Assembly (NCBI GenBank): GCA_030068145.1
Contig: JAPJBO010000080.1
Coordinates: 310,001-374,000, forward strand
DNA length: 64,000 nucleotides
Source: Diplonema papillatum
Lineage: Eukaryota > Euglenozoa > Diplonemea > Diplonemida > Diplonemidae
Direction: 5' to 3'
A program made the translations under genes and the position numbers. Below, piece after piece: positions 42,735-52,996 of the stretch (positions are counted from its first letter, which is position 1; each line of letters begins with the position of its first letter). The notes beneath the pieces are model-generated. The model was not told where the DNA came from. It ran no database searches and worked only from the letters and a program-made list of their open reading frames with translations.

Positions 42735-42800
42735 CGACGAAGGTCACCCGGAGACTCTACAATCCCGGATTCTCAAGCGAACTATAACTCTAACGAACGG
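42735..42800 (+). promoter_or_regulatory. promoter module of the MFS gene
   Basis: GAAGGTCACCCGGAGACT, then CTACAATCCCGGA, then TCTCAAGCGAACTATAACTC. The same order precedes the pectin lyase exon 1. The spacing of the TATA-like box to the ACTATAACTCT block (about 28 bp) suits a TATA/start-site pair; the leader would be about 70 nt. Transcription from here is inferred. Confidence 0.6.
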
Positions 42801-42854
42801 AACACAGGCTAAAAACAAGAGAAAGAAAAAAAGCAAGAAGTTAGAGAAGCGAAG

Positions 42855-43883
42855 ATGGTAGAGGAGAAGAAAAAGCCCGACGGCGTCGGCACCGAGGCGA
42901 AGGTGGGCGTTGTGTACCTGACCGTGTTCCTCGACTTCTTCGCCAGCGGCGTCGTCCTACCGCTGCTGCAGACGCACGCTCGGAAGGAGTTGGGCGCGAC
43001 CGGGTTCAATGTCGGGATGGTGTTCACCGCCTACAGCCTGGCCAGCATGGTCGGCTCGTTCATCATGGGGCGGCTGAGCGATAAGATAGGCCGTCGACCC
43101 ATCATTCTCCTCTCCCTCCTGATGTCTTCCGTCACCCTCTATCTCACCGCGATTGCACCCACCCTCGACATGCTCATCAAAGCCCGGGCTTTGGCCGGTT
43201 TTTTTTCGGAGACTTCGGTGTGCCAGGCGTACATCGCCGACAAGACGTCACTTGAAGACCGTTCCCGGTACCTTGGGCACATGGGCGCGTTCATCGGTCT
43301 GGGGTTCATGGTAGGCCCCGCCGTGGGGGCGATGCTGGGTGCCTTTGGCGGGTTTCCCTTCGCGGCGTACTTCACCACAGTAGTCACCGCATTGAACTTC
43401 TTGTACGCGTACGCCAAGCTAGACGAGAGCTTGGGGACCAGCAAGCAGACGCCCGCGGAGGCAGGGGAAGGCAGCTGGGGGGCGTATTTTTCCGCGCTTT
43501 TCCGTCCCCGGTTCCTGCTGACGCTCCTGGCGCAGTTTGCGTCGACCTGCGCGTTCATGGGCTGGAACACGACCTTCGGGCTGTGGGCGGCCGAGCGGTT
43601 GTACTACGAGAGGAAGCACACGGGCTGGGCCTTAGCCTGGCTTGCAGCGGCGCTGGTGCTTGCCATGTGGAAGATGCGCCTGCGCATCAAGAACGCCCCC
43701 GGCATGCTGAACAGGGCGAACATCTTCGGCAACCTGCTCTGCGCCGCTTCGCTGTACCTTCACACTTGGATCGGCGGCACTCTCAGCCTTCTCGTCCCCT
43801 TGTTCCTGCTCGGCTTCGGGTACGGCGTAGCCGACCTGGTCTACCAGTCCATCGTCTCCCTCTCCACGAGCAAGCAGCTCCAG
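42855..43883 (+). CDS. MFS transporter (DHA1/TetA-like), exon 1
   Basis: 343 codons from ATG 42855, continuing open only 21 codons more before a stop. Helix 1 begins at about residue 17 (VGVVYLTVFLDFFASGVVLP); motif A, GRLSDKIGRRP, is at 72-82 between helices 2 and 3; AGFFSETSVCQAYIADKTS is the helix 4 region and GFMVGPAVGAMLG matches the antiporter motif C of DHA1 drug/H+ antiporters. Ten or eleven helices are present. CTCCAG|GTACAC at 43884 is a good splice donor, in phase 0, and the sequence beyond it stops being transporter-like. Expected role: proton-coupled export across a membrane; substrate unknown. A promoter module lies about 60-120 bp upstream. A 98% identical fragment lies at 37751-37909. 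Confidence 0.85.
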
Positions 43884-45280
43884 GTACACCTCCCCCCTCC
43901 CTAGTATTTGTTTTATCGAAACACAAGGGAACGGTTAGGTAGTGGTGTCATGGGGGGGCCTTCACGTGGCGACACTGGTGACCGCACCTTAATTGAGTCG
44001 CGGTCGCCGATCCAGCATCATGTACTTGACCTTTTCTATTTTACACTCTCTTCGAAGAAGACTTGATGCTTGCATCAAACATGCATGAGAGGCAGTGTCC
44101 TGCCTAAACATTAAACTAAGTTTTTCCCCCCAAGGATGACAATAATAAAGTACACTTGTATTTTATTCATTGTATCTTTTTGTATATTATTGTATTTTAT
44201 TCTGGAGATCAGGGATTTCTGTATGCTGTACAGCATACAGGAACCCCTGTATGTCCACCGTCTTTGCTTCGCCCGAACTCAGCTGCGCCCGAACTTTGCT
44301 TACCAGAACTTAGCTTCGCCTGAACTCAGCTGCGCCCGAACTCTGCTTACCAGAACTTAGCTTCGCCCGAACGTTGCTTCGGGAATGTCCGGCTCCCTAG
44401 ATTCACGGTGAAGCGAAGTCAGTGCATTTCCCTATTTGCACATTTACCTCCTTTAAGAATTCGCAACTGGTAATTCGCAGTCTCCTCCCTCTGTGTGCTG
44501 TCACACGAACAGAAGAACACGCACCTCGAATGTCCTGCCGCCGGCCTGGTTGGCGGGAACTCGGGCACCGGTCATCTTGGACAACAGGTGCAAACTGCCA
44601 AGGACGTGCCCATTTTTTTGCGTGTTTTCGTGAAGAATCGAGGGTTTCAGCCACTATCAGCACATTCAGCCCACAGCACCCGTGCACGTAAAGTGGGGGA
44701 AAACCGTACACCGCGAGAGTAGGAGAAAGTAGAAAGGGAAACTAGAGTTTTCGTTGACCGCACTACCCTGAGCCCAAATCCTGGACGTGGTTTCAGGTGG
44801 CAAATTTGGCAAATGATCATGATCAGAAGGTCCTACTTGAGCGGTTCAGTTTCCTCACACATTGCCCAAGCTGACAACTTGCTGAGGCATAGACCGACAA
44901 AGCGGGACTAGTGGAGTCCAACGGCATCAGGTTGCTAGTGGCAACGCGGAGAAGACGTGGAGACAACATACATTGTCATTAGGGAAAAGTGCCTCAGGGG
45001 ACAAGTCCCAGTGTGAATGTGCCCTTAGGGGACTAGTCCCCTAAGGCACCTTACCCTTGTCATTATAGTGATATGGTCCTTTGACAGAGTGAGCCGGTGC
45101 CTCTCATCTCACCTTTAAAACACGGCTGAGTCACGCATGCTCTTGACAGACGCTAGCGTCCGACATTTCGCACGCGCGTCGCAGTCGTTGGGTGGTATTG
45201 ACAAGGAGTTTCATCGGACACTCGGATGAGCTTCGTTACTTCACTGCCGCAGGTTCCCCCCTGCCCTGGGAGGTCCGCTT
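43884..45280. other. putative intron sequence; repeats, no gene
   Basis: It holds an R9-type block at 44050-44130 (TTGATGCTTGCATCAA), a 22-bp perfect palindrome at 44219-44240 (CTGTATGCTGT and mirror), inverted 16-bp minisatellite units at 44265-44380, an R2 fragment at 44440-44490, R1 at 44697-44868 and a hairpin at 45019-45049 (GGGGACTAGTCCCC centre). Confidence 0.5.
44697..44868 (+). repeat. A-tailed repeat R1, copy in plus orientation
   Basis: CCGTACACCGCGAGAGTAGG to CAGTTTCCTCACACATTGC; the terminal TGTGGCT plus A-tail is missing, so the 3' end is cut. Confidence 0.65.
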
Positions 45281-45317
45281 GGCTGCAGCGAAGCAACAAC
45301 ACCCTTGTCATTATAGT

Positions 45318-45385
45318 GGGGCGACCGGATACTCCTCGGAGAGATGGTCCCTGCACTCTAACTCTCTCTCTCTCTCATTATTACT
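45318..45385. repeat. repeat R13, 3' half with TC tail
   Basis: GGGCGACCGGATACTCCTCG and GAGAGATGGTCCCTGCACTC with a short CT run. Confidence 0.5.
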
Positions 45386-45589
45386 TCGGCTTACGTGCTT
45401 TGTTTACAAATTTGACCTGAATCGCAATACACCATCAGGGATCGATGCTGGGCACGTTGTCGTCGGTGACTGCCTTGGCGAGAGCCATCGCACCCGTTAT
45501 CGCAGGGTATGCGTCTTTAATCGTCATGTTCTTGTGAACGTTCGTACCCGCCTGTCCGAGTCTTCCGTGCTTATCTGACGAAAATGATG

Positions 45590-45835
45590 CGGCATGCACC
45601 GGGAACTGACGTGAGTTGACCGCTTTGCTCACCAGACACCACAAATAGTGTCGTTCATCTAAACTCTGGCAGGAGCTTTGGATCCACGACTCGCAACACG
45701 GCTTCCGCCACCCTGTCAATCGAGGAGTTCTTCTTGTTAAATGGCTGGGGGTCGCACTCGATTTTGCCAAATGTTTTGACCGCGTCCCTCAGGCACTAGT
45801 ACTCGACCTGATGGTGAGAATGTCCGAGTCTTCCG
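45590..45835 (+). mobile_element. LINE reverse-transcriptase fragment, copy 1
   Basis: The plus strand encodes SFGSTTRNTASATLSIEEFF and, after a short frame change, VALDFAKCFDRVPQALVLDL. The second is RT motif A (DFAKCFD, with the first catalytic Asp) in the form typical of non-LTR retroelements. Only about 80 residues of the RT remain. A near-identical copy follows at 46060-46320. Confidence 0.7.
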
Positions 45836-45849
45836 TGCTCATCTGACGA

Positions 45850-46040
45850 AAACCGTGTTGGTCACAAGAGCCACGGACTTGGCAAAGCACATAGGAAAAA
45901 AAGAGCGCGCGCTAAAATAAGTCGAATAGTCGGCAATAGGCAGCAAAGATACACACACAAACATACTATACCTTGAAGGAACCTTTACGACAATGGACAC
46001 CCGGAGACTATAAAACCCCGGATCCCTAAGCGAACTTGCT
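45850..46040 (+). promoter_or_regulatory. promoter module attached to a KHIGKK-ending fragment
   Basis: A short frame ending TRATDLAKHIGKK (stop near 45905) is followed by AGTCGGCAATAGGCAGCAAA, ACCTTTACGACAATGGACAC, then CCCGGAGACTATAAAACCCC and TAAGCGAACTTGCTCTCTG. The same arrangement is at 46330-46520 and 55640-55832. Confidence 0.6.
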
Positions 46041-46059
46041 CTCTGAAAATGATGCGGCA

Positions 46060-46320
46060 TGCACCGGGAGCTGACGTGAGTTGTCTGAGTTTGCTCACCA
46101 GACACCACAAATAGTGTTAGCAGTTGTTCATATAAACTCTGGCAGGAGCTTTGGATCCACGACTCGCAACACGGCTTCCGCCGCCCTGTCAATCGAGGAG
46201 TTCTTCTTGTTAAATGGCACCCCTCTGGAGGGGGTAGCACTCGATTTTGCCAAATGTTTTGACGCGTCCCTCAGGCACTGGTACTCGACCTGATGGTGAG
46301 AATGTCCGAGTCTTCCGTGC
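46060..46320 (+). mobile_element. LINE reverse-transcriptase fragment, copy 2
   Basis: INSGRSFGSTTRNTASAALS then EGVALDFAKCFD, now in a single frame, with a small deletion after FD. This copy, the KHIGKK fragment and the promoter module repeat as a block of about 480 bp, so copies 1 and 2 are a segmental tandem duplication. Confidence 0.7.
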
Positions 46321-46329
46321 TCATCTGAC

Positions 46330-46520
46330 GAAAACCGTGTTGGTCACAAGAGCCACGGACTTGGCAAAGCACATAGGAAAAAAACAGCGCGCGCTAAAAT
46401 AAGTCGAATAGTCGGCAATAGGCAGCAAAGATACACACACAAACATACTATACCTTGAAGGAACCTTTACGACAATGGACACCCGGAGACTATAAAACCC
46501 CGGATCCCTAAGCGAACTTG
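46330..46520 (+). promoter_or_regulatory. promoter module, tandem duplicate
   Basis: Almost identical to 45850-46040, including GGAGACTATAAAACCCCGGA and AAGCGAACTTGCACTCTG. Confidence 0.6.
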
Positions 46521-46609
46521 CACTCTGAAAATGATGCGGCATGCACCGGGAGCTGACGTGAGTTGTCCGAGTTTGCTCACCAGACGCCACAAATAGTGTC
46601 GTTCATCTA

Positions 46610-47545
46610 AACATGAGCGCCACAGCGTTGGGTAGGGGGATTAGGCACCGCATAACGTGTCGGGCGGAGCTCGACCCCCGAACCGAGTCTGTGTGGCGAG
46701 CCGTGAGCCGACGAGTCCAAGTCACAGCGTCGGCCCCAAACCCATTCGTTAAACCACGTGAGGGGAGGGCGGCGGACATCTACCAGAGCAGCACAATGAG
46801 CCCACGTGGCAGAGAGGAGAGGGAGAGGCGGGAGAGAGCTGCCAGCGGGCGCAGCCGGCAAGGCCCCCTGGAAACCGACGACGCTGAGGTGCGCGAAACA
46901 CGATGCACCCGCTGCGAGCCAGAGTCGCAGGGCATGTCTTTCTGATGTTAATGGAAAAGACAAAGCCTGGGTCGACTCGCAATACAGTCTGGAGCATTGG
47001 TGGGTTCCACTGCTGCCTTTCGGCCTCTCGGATGAGCCCAGTGAAGCTGAAAACGAGAGTCCCCGACGTACGAGTGGACATCGTGGAAGAGAAAACGGCA
47101 GCTCCCTGGAAAGCTGCTCTGACCAGCAACATGTAAACCATGAGGCAAAACGCCCGTGCCAGACGAAGCTCCGCACAATGGGTAATCATCACGAGCGGGC
47201 GGCAGGAACCTCGGCAGCAACGTAAAAAAGGGCGGAAGAATGGGCATGTTCCGCGCAGGGATTACCCATAACTGAGCTTTCACACTCACACAACCGCGCG
47301 GTCGTACTCAGCTACATTGATGTATGAGTGGTTACAGTGGTTCACTCTGGGTCCTGGGTGTAACCAGCCACGGGTAAAAAACCCTTTTAGGGGGGGGTGG
47401 CGTTTGGCTTAGCCTTATTTAGTCCCGTGCGCCCGGTCAGACTCGGCCATGGCCGGGCTGTGGACACTTAAGTAGGTACATCTGAGAGTGTTCCTCACCC
47501 CTGCAAGTCCGTGAAGGAAGGCATCACGTAAAAACGGGTCCAGCA
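46610..47545. other. no supported gene; R8 copy at 47085-47260 (minus)
   Basis: Frames on both strands between 46610 and 47225 are rich in Arg, Ser and Gly and unconserved. The R8 block (complement of GGCACGGGCGTTTTGCCTCA) matches 21835-21975. Confidence 0.45.
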
Positions 47546-47690
47546 ACCAAGGTACCCACCGATCCTCTTACCTCGTGTAGCCACCACTCGGAGCACAAAG
47601 GATTATCTTCCCATATTGACGAAAGGTCACCCGGAGACTTTAAAACCCCGGAGTTTCAAGCGAACCTTCACTCTAAAAACGGGTCCAACA
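47545..47690 (+). promoter_or_regulatory. extended promoter module (about 145 bp)
   Basis: AAGGTACCCACCGATCCTCT, a CACAAAGGATTATCTTCCCA block, AAAGGTCACCCGGAGACTTT, AAAACCCCGGAGTTTCAAGC and CTTCACTCTAAAAAC. The same extended form occurs at 49578-49716 and 53228-53375, so the conserved unit is longer than the core promoter. Confidence 0.65.
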
Positions 47691-47708
47691 ACGCGCACAC
47701 ACAGGCAG

Positions 47709-47840
47709 CTCTTCGATGCTGGCTATGAAGTGGAAGACTTTGACTACGCCTACCGAGTACTCGCACTGCTGCCGCTCGGCGCTGCAATTATCGCACCCCT
47801 GTGCTTCAAACCCATCAGCGTCGAGAAGAAGGATCAGTAG
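47709..47840 (+). CDS. MFS transporter, putative last exon
   Basis: After a CACACACAGGCAG acceptor, 43 codons read LFDAGYEVEDFDYAYRVLAL, LPLGAAIIAPLCFKPISVEK and KDQ-stop. LALLPLGAAIIAPLCF is one hydrophobic helix followed by a short basic tail, as at the end of a 12-helix MFS protein. It joins exon 1 in phase 0 and would give 386 residues. The 3.8-kb gap holds LINE fragments and three promoter modules, so either the intron has been swollen by insertions or this exon is a displaced copy. An extended promoter module lies only about 20-50 bp upstream. Confidence 0.5.
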   Translation, partial: LFDAGYEVEDFDYAYRVLALLPLGAAIIAPLCFKPISVEKKDQ

Positions 47841-47864
47841 TCCTCCTCGCCCCGCCCCCCTACT

Positions 47865-48692
47865 TTTTTCTTCGAAGAAGACAGTTGGTGCTAGCATCAA
47901 ACATGTTTTGACTGACTGCTCAGACACGGTTGTATCCTCGAGATCCGCCTGTACTTGCGTATCACGAGTAGGCCTGACGGAGACGAGCTCCGAACAGCCT
48001 GCCACTCGTAGGACCGGTGCGGTGTGTTGAGTTCACATAACCATTCCAAGCACCGTTCTCGCTTCTCCACCCCCTCATTTTATCGAAGAAACCCTGATGC
48101 TAGCATCAAGCATGTGTTATCTCATTGCTCAGACACGGTACCTTCTCTCCCGAGGCTGTTTTGCCTGTGCTTGCGTAACATTGGTGGTCCTGACTTGTGA
48201 CTAGCGCCTGACAATCCAGACTCGCACTGTCTGCAGGTAGGACCGGTGCGATGCAACCATTCCAAGCAATTTTGAAGAAAGTTGATGCTAGCATCAAGCA
48301 CATGTGTTGAACTGATTGATTACACAGTTGCAGGTACTTTCCCCCCCGAGACTGTTTTGCGTAATGTGGGTGGTCCTGGCTGTGACGAGCTGCGAACAGC
48401 CGCCTGACAAACCAGATCTGCAGGTAGGACCGGTGCGATATGTTGAGCGCATAACTATTCCAAGCTCGCCCCCTCAATTATTTTTGAAGAAAAGTTGATG
48501 CAAGGATCAAACACATGTGTTGCACTGATTGATTACACAGTTGCAGGTACTTTCCCCCCCGAGACTGTTTTGCGTGGGTGGTCCTGGCTGTGACGAGCTG
48601 CGAACAGCCGCCTGACAAACCAGACACACACTGTCCGCAGGTAGGACCGATGCGGCGTCGACTCACACATATGCGGTGGTCTCGCAACCTTT
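47865..48692. repeat. about 200-bp tandem repeat R9, four copies
   Basis: Units start TCGAAGAA with a palindrome TTGATGCTAGCATCAA (perfect at about 48288; near-perfect or degenerate in the other units) and end AGGTAGGACCGGTGCGATG; each includes CAGCCGCCTGACAAACCAGA. Single R9 starts occur at 44055 and 53137, and R9 middles at about 4970 and 63030. Confidence 0.75.
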
Positions 48693-48777
48693 GTGGTACC
48701 CCCGAAAACCGAAGTAACGAAGTACGTAAGAACTCCGTACAAACTACGCAGAGACCCTAAGGGCTAAGGTAGCCTGG

Positions 48778-48840
48778 AACTAGTGTGATGGACCTTTCTT
48801 CGGAGGGGCTCACGCACTCAAAGATCGACTTATACGCAGG
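48778..48840. repeat. 63-bp block shared with 23459-23521
   Basis: Identical to the copy beside the GC-rich hairpin block, ending at GATCGACTTATACGCA. Confidence 0.75.
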
Positions 48841-48845
48841 GACTA

Positions 48846-49205
48846 GGGTAGGGCTACATTTTGATGCTCCACATGCAGCTGGCGGCTAACTGAGTGTCTA
48901 AACGGTCCTGACACAGGGCTTATATAACTTGCCACTGCGGCCAAAGAAAGTCCAGTACACTTATAAAATGTAGCCCTCGCCGTTTCGCAAACCCCGCACG
49001 AATTAAATAGGACCTACGCAATACGGGGTAGGGCTACATTTTGATGCTCCACATGCAGCTGGCGGCTAACTGAGTGTCTAAACGGTCCTGACACAGGGCT
49101 TATATAACTTGCCACTACGGCCAAAGAAAGTCCAGTACACTTATAAAATGTAGCCCTCGCCGTTTCGCAAACCCCGCACGAATTAAATAGGACCTACGCA
49201 ATACG
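48846..49205. repeat. perfect 180-bp tandem duplication containing a MITE
   Basis: Two units (starting about 48846 and 49026) differ at one base by eye. In each, AGGGCTACATTTT and its exact complement AAAATGTAGCCCT bound a 128-bp MITE (48850-48977 and 49030-49157). The duplication spans the MITE plus flank, so it arose after insertion. Confidence 0.85.
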
Positions 49206-49577
49206 GGATTCTTGGGGTAACCACTCTGTCGCGTCGTCGTTCTAGTTTCCACGCGGACTTTTTCACTGCCACTCCTCCACCCCCCGCCTTTTTCTTTTGG
49301 CAGTCGAACGTTGCCTGTAGTCAACACGTGCAGCGATTCCGCATATTTCACGATCCCTCTGCATGAAATCCTTGCATCCTTGTGCGCGCGCGCGCCGATT
49401 CTTCGGAATTGCGTGAGTTTTTCTTTTTTGTTGTAGGAAAAGAAACTTGTTTCTTTGAAGACTAATTAATGGGTATATACCAAGAAGACAGACAGTCACC
49501 TACTGCGGCACCATACTGAGGAGGGCCTACCGTAAGTAAGGTCTGTGGACAATGGCCGAAACCACTAATGACCACAA

Positions 49578-49716
49578 CGAAGGTACCCACCGATCCTCTT
49601 TCCTCGTGTAACCACCACTCTTACGACACTCAGAGGATATCTTCCCATGACGACGAAGGTCACCCGGAGACTTTAAAACCCCGGAGCTTCAAGCGAACTT
49701 TAACTCTGAAAACACC
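49578..49716 (+). promoter_or_regulatory. extended promoter module
   Basis: Same blocks as 47545-47690, ending GAACTTTAACTCTGAAAACA. No intact gene follows; the next 200 bp have no persuasive frame and then the fold-back element begins. Confidence 0.6.
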
Positions 49717-49917
49717 GGCTCCTCTAGGTTCAGCGGAGGGAGGGTGTGCAAGCGTTCGCTTGACCTCTCCTGCATTTTGCACCACTCCTCCCCCCCTCCG
49801 TCTGCCCTTGTGTGATGGCGTTCCTTCCTGGGCTGGGAATTACAGTTGCACGTTGACAGGACCGCCAAACGTTCCCGGTTTTACTCCGACAGCGCCCGTT
49901 CCAGCAAAATAAAAAAA

Positions 49918-51715
49918 GGGCTTTTTATCTAATAGCCACCTGCTAACTTTTTATTTAGCTTATAGCCACCTAAAGTAAAACTTTTTAATTAGCTTATAGC
50001 ACTTTCAAATCTTTTTATTTAGCTTATAGCCACAAAAAACTTTTTATTTAGCTTATAGCCACAAAAAACTTTTTATTTAGCTTATAGCCAGGAGGTCCTG
50101 AAACTTTTTTTTTAGCTTAAAGCCACCTGGTGAAAACTTGGTCGAACTTTTTGGTCAAAATTTTTTGGTCAAAAAATTGGCCAAAAAATTTGGTCAAAAA
50201 AAATCGGTCAAAAATTTTGGGTCAAAAAAAATCGTCAAAAAATCGGTCAAAATTTTGGCCAAAAATGTTGGTCAAAAAAAATCGGTCAAAAAATTTTGGT
50301 CAAGATTTTGGGTCAAATTTTTTTGGTCAAAAGATTTTGGCCAAAAAATTTGTTCAAGAAAAACCCCGGAGTTTCAAGCGAACTTTCACTCTAAAAATCG
50401 GTCAAAAATTTTGGTCAAAAAAGTTGGTCAATTGTTAGCCAATCTGAGAAAAATCACACACGGAATTCGAACCCAGAAAACCCTTTGCCGTGCTGTGCCA
50501 GCTACTGGAGTGGCCACACCTATTTGCACACGTTCATCTTCGCTGCAGGTAGGGGTTTTCGGGCCCACCCGGAGCGAGTCCAACCTTCTCCACGTCTTAT
50601 CATCTCATCACTCGAAACACCACCACGTCGTATCATCTTATCATTGCTTGAATTTTTGGAGTCTGATACTCGAAACAGTCTAGATAGGTCACCCACGTGT
50701 GTTTACGCCCGAAGGCTACATAAGAACCGACTTGAAAAATCGTCCACAAAGAGCTTGCCGCCGTTTGCGTTAAAGAGAGTGTCATCGAAAAGTACTCTGG
50801 TCTGAACTCTGCGAGCTATGTATCATGTTTCCCGGTTTCTCTTTCAGCACCCGTATGCTCGCAACATTTATGCCCGGTACTTCCAGTCTTTTAGCGTGTT
50901 GCACCCCTTGCTCCCACTACGGCCGTCCAGATGCCGCCGGGTTGCAGGAATCTGATAGTCCCTGTCACGAACACCGCCACGAACTCGCTGACGAAGAAGG
51001 TTGTTGGAGGTCAAGAGAGTTAACAACGCAATGGTTGCCAAAGTGTTGCGCCGCAAGTCGGCAGTCGCAAATCGGCAGAAAGGGGGTCCAAGTAAACGAG
51101 ACCTAAGCAAAGTTGAAATGGGATGAGATTAGACGCTACCCCAGAATCACCTTGACTCCCCCAAACGTATCCCACACATTGAAGCTTAAAACTTGCAACT
51201 TGAAATTGGAAACTTGAGTTCGAATCCAAATCGCACAGTTGTCACAGTCAATGGCTGGGTAAATGGTTCGAATCCGCCATGGGTGTGTTCTCAGGGATTG
51301 GAGTCTAATTGTCGACCAAAGAAATTGACCCAAAATTCGGCCAAAATTTTGACCCAAAAAAATCGACCAAAAAAACGACCGAAAATTTTGACCAAAATTT
51401 CGGCCAAAATTTTGACCAAAACAAATCGACCAAAAATCGACCAAAAAATCGACCAAAAGTTTGACCAAAAATTCGACCAAAATTTCGGCCAAAATTTTGC
51501 CAACTCAGAAAAATGACCAAAATTTTGCAAAATGTGGCTCGAAGCTAATAAAAAAGTTTTTTGTGGCTATAAGCTAAATAAAAAGTTTTTTGTGGCTATA
51601 AGCTAAATAAAAAGTTTCAGGCCCTCCTGGCTATAAGCTAAATAAAAAGTTTTTTGTGGCTATAAGCTAAATAAAAAGTTTCTTGGTGGCTATAAGCTAA
51701 TTATCCCATAAAAAA
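49918..51715. mobile_element. 1.8-kb fold-back element with tandem-repeat arms
   Basis: The outer left arm (49918-50125) is a row of CTTTTTATTTAGCTTATAGC units; the outer right arm (51535-51710) is its complement. Inside them, GGTCAAAAATTTTGG units (50135-50440) face their complement (51315-51510). Nested inverted arrays around a centre of about 850 bp resemble fold-back transposons. The left inner array contains a piece of the promoter module (50363-50398), and tRNA-like B boxes lie at both inner borders. Confidence 0.75.
50466..50520 (-). other. tRNA-like module in the fold-back element
   Basis: Minus strand has TAGCTGGCACAGCACGG and TGGGTTCGAATTCCG at A/B-box spacing. A second B-box-like GGTTCGAATCCGCCATGG is at 51263-51280 on the plus strand. 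Confidence 0.45.
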
Positions 51716-51833
51716 AAGAACGGTGTACGAAGTGCAGAATAAGGCCTTGCTTTGCCAAACTTATGTTAAATGAAAGTGAAAGCGTTCTTCTCGTCGCAAT
51801 TATACATCCCTGTTTTCGGCGCCTTTTTCTTTT

Positions 51834-52050
51834 ACACAAGCCGCCAGCGTGGACGGAAATGCTCGACGATGCTGCCAGATAAAGAACCGAAGGGATCCTA
51901 AGTGCTGTATCTACCGAACCACGTGTTGAACGGACGTGAGGTCATGCGGGTCTACCCCTACACGACAAGACACACAAACAAAACAGCTCAAGAATCCTGA
52001 GTGAGAAAACAACACACGGTGGTGCAAGTGAAGAACATATCAAGTGCAAG
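51834..52050 (+). mobile_element. MITE R3, left part
   Basis: CACAAGCCGCCAGCGTGGAC to GGTGGTGCAAGTGAAGAAC; the right third is missing. Confidence 0.6.
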
Positions 52051-52224
52051 TCCTGCAGGGAATATTCGACGAGTCCTGAGTTTGCGCTACTCACGATTGT
52101 CACTCCCACTCCACAAAAACTGACTGCAACATGCAACAAAGACACACACACACACAGCACGGTACACGAAGCCATAAAGCGAACTGCAACACTAAAAAAT
52201 GCAGCTTGAAACGAAGTAGAAGAA

Positions 52225-52750
52225 AACGAGAAAAGGCCGCTCCTGGTCCAGGAACATGCCGGTCAACAGCTTGCAAGGCTTGAGTCGGAGGCAGCACAGT
52301 GCTACAACCCCGTCCGCTCTGCCCTGTGGCTGACCGTCTCGACGAGCTTGTGTGCAGTGCAAGCACCAAGCCCCAAGGTGCGCCACGCGTTGATGCTTTA
52401 GTTTGAGGTACATAACGCGAACTTTAACCTTTACAATATGCAGCCTGAAACGAAGTGAGAAGAAGGAGAAGAAAAAGAAAAAGAAAAAGGCCGCTCCTGG
52501 TCCAGGAACGTGACGGTCAACCACAGTTTGCAAAGCTTGAGTCGGAGGCAGCACAGTGCTACAACCCCGTCCGCTCTGCCCTGCGGCTGACCGTCTCGAC
52601 GAGCTTATGTTCAGCGCGAGCGCCAAGCCCCAAGGTGCGCCACGCCTTGATGCTTTAGTTTGGGAAATTGGTAGCCACTTGACCCTGGCTCTGCAGTACC
52701 GCCGAACACGTGAAGCTTGGCTCCCGTGTAGCAGGCTTTCCCTGGCACCT
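52225..52750. repeat. repeat R12, two tandem copies
   Basis: Copies at 52225-52410 and 52457-52750, each with a GAGAAAAGG-type purine start and CCGCTCCTGGTCCAGGAAC. The second reaches GCTCCCGTGTAGCAGGC and then the leader of a pectin lyase gene fragment. Confidence 0.7.
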
Positions 52751-52786
52751 AAACGAAGTGAGAAGAAAGAAAAAGACATAAAAGCG

Positions 52787-52965
52787 ATGTTGTGTGCAGC
52801 GTTGGCATGCGCCGTTGCGACGGCGGGCGCGGGATCGCGGAGTCTGAGAACTATTACACGGTGACACAGGCACGGAGCTGGTGTTCCAAGTTCAACGCAA
52901 GGACTTGGGCGACACGAGCACGTCGGCAGGAGACATCAACTCCATTCTTTACTCTCGAGTTTGTG
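52787..52965 (+). pseudogene. pectin lyase gene fragment: exon 1 start
   Basis: ATGTTGTGTGCAGCGTTGGC to AGGAGACATCAACTCCATTC matches 53475-53642 closely, including about 40 bp of leader. A few bases are lost in the signal-peptide region, shifting frame. It ends abruptly at CTCTCGAG and is followed by a perfect hairpin. Confidence 0.85.
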
Positions 52966-52996
52966 CTGCTCACGATTGGCACCCCCACCCCGGAGT

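Noticed and set aside
46613-47225. Overlapping 110-190 codon frames on both strands
   Set aside because: Low-complexity Arg/Ser/Gly composition, open on both strands, no motif or conserved copy of the frame.
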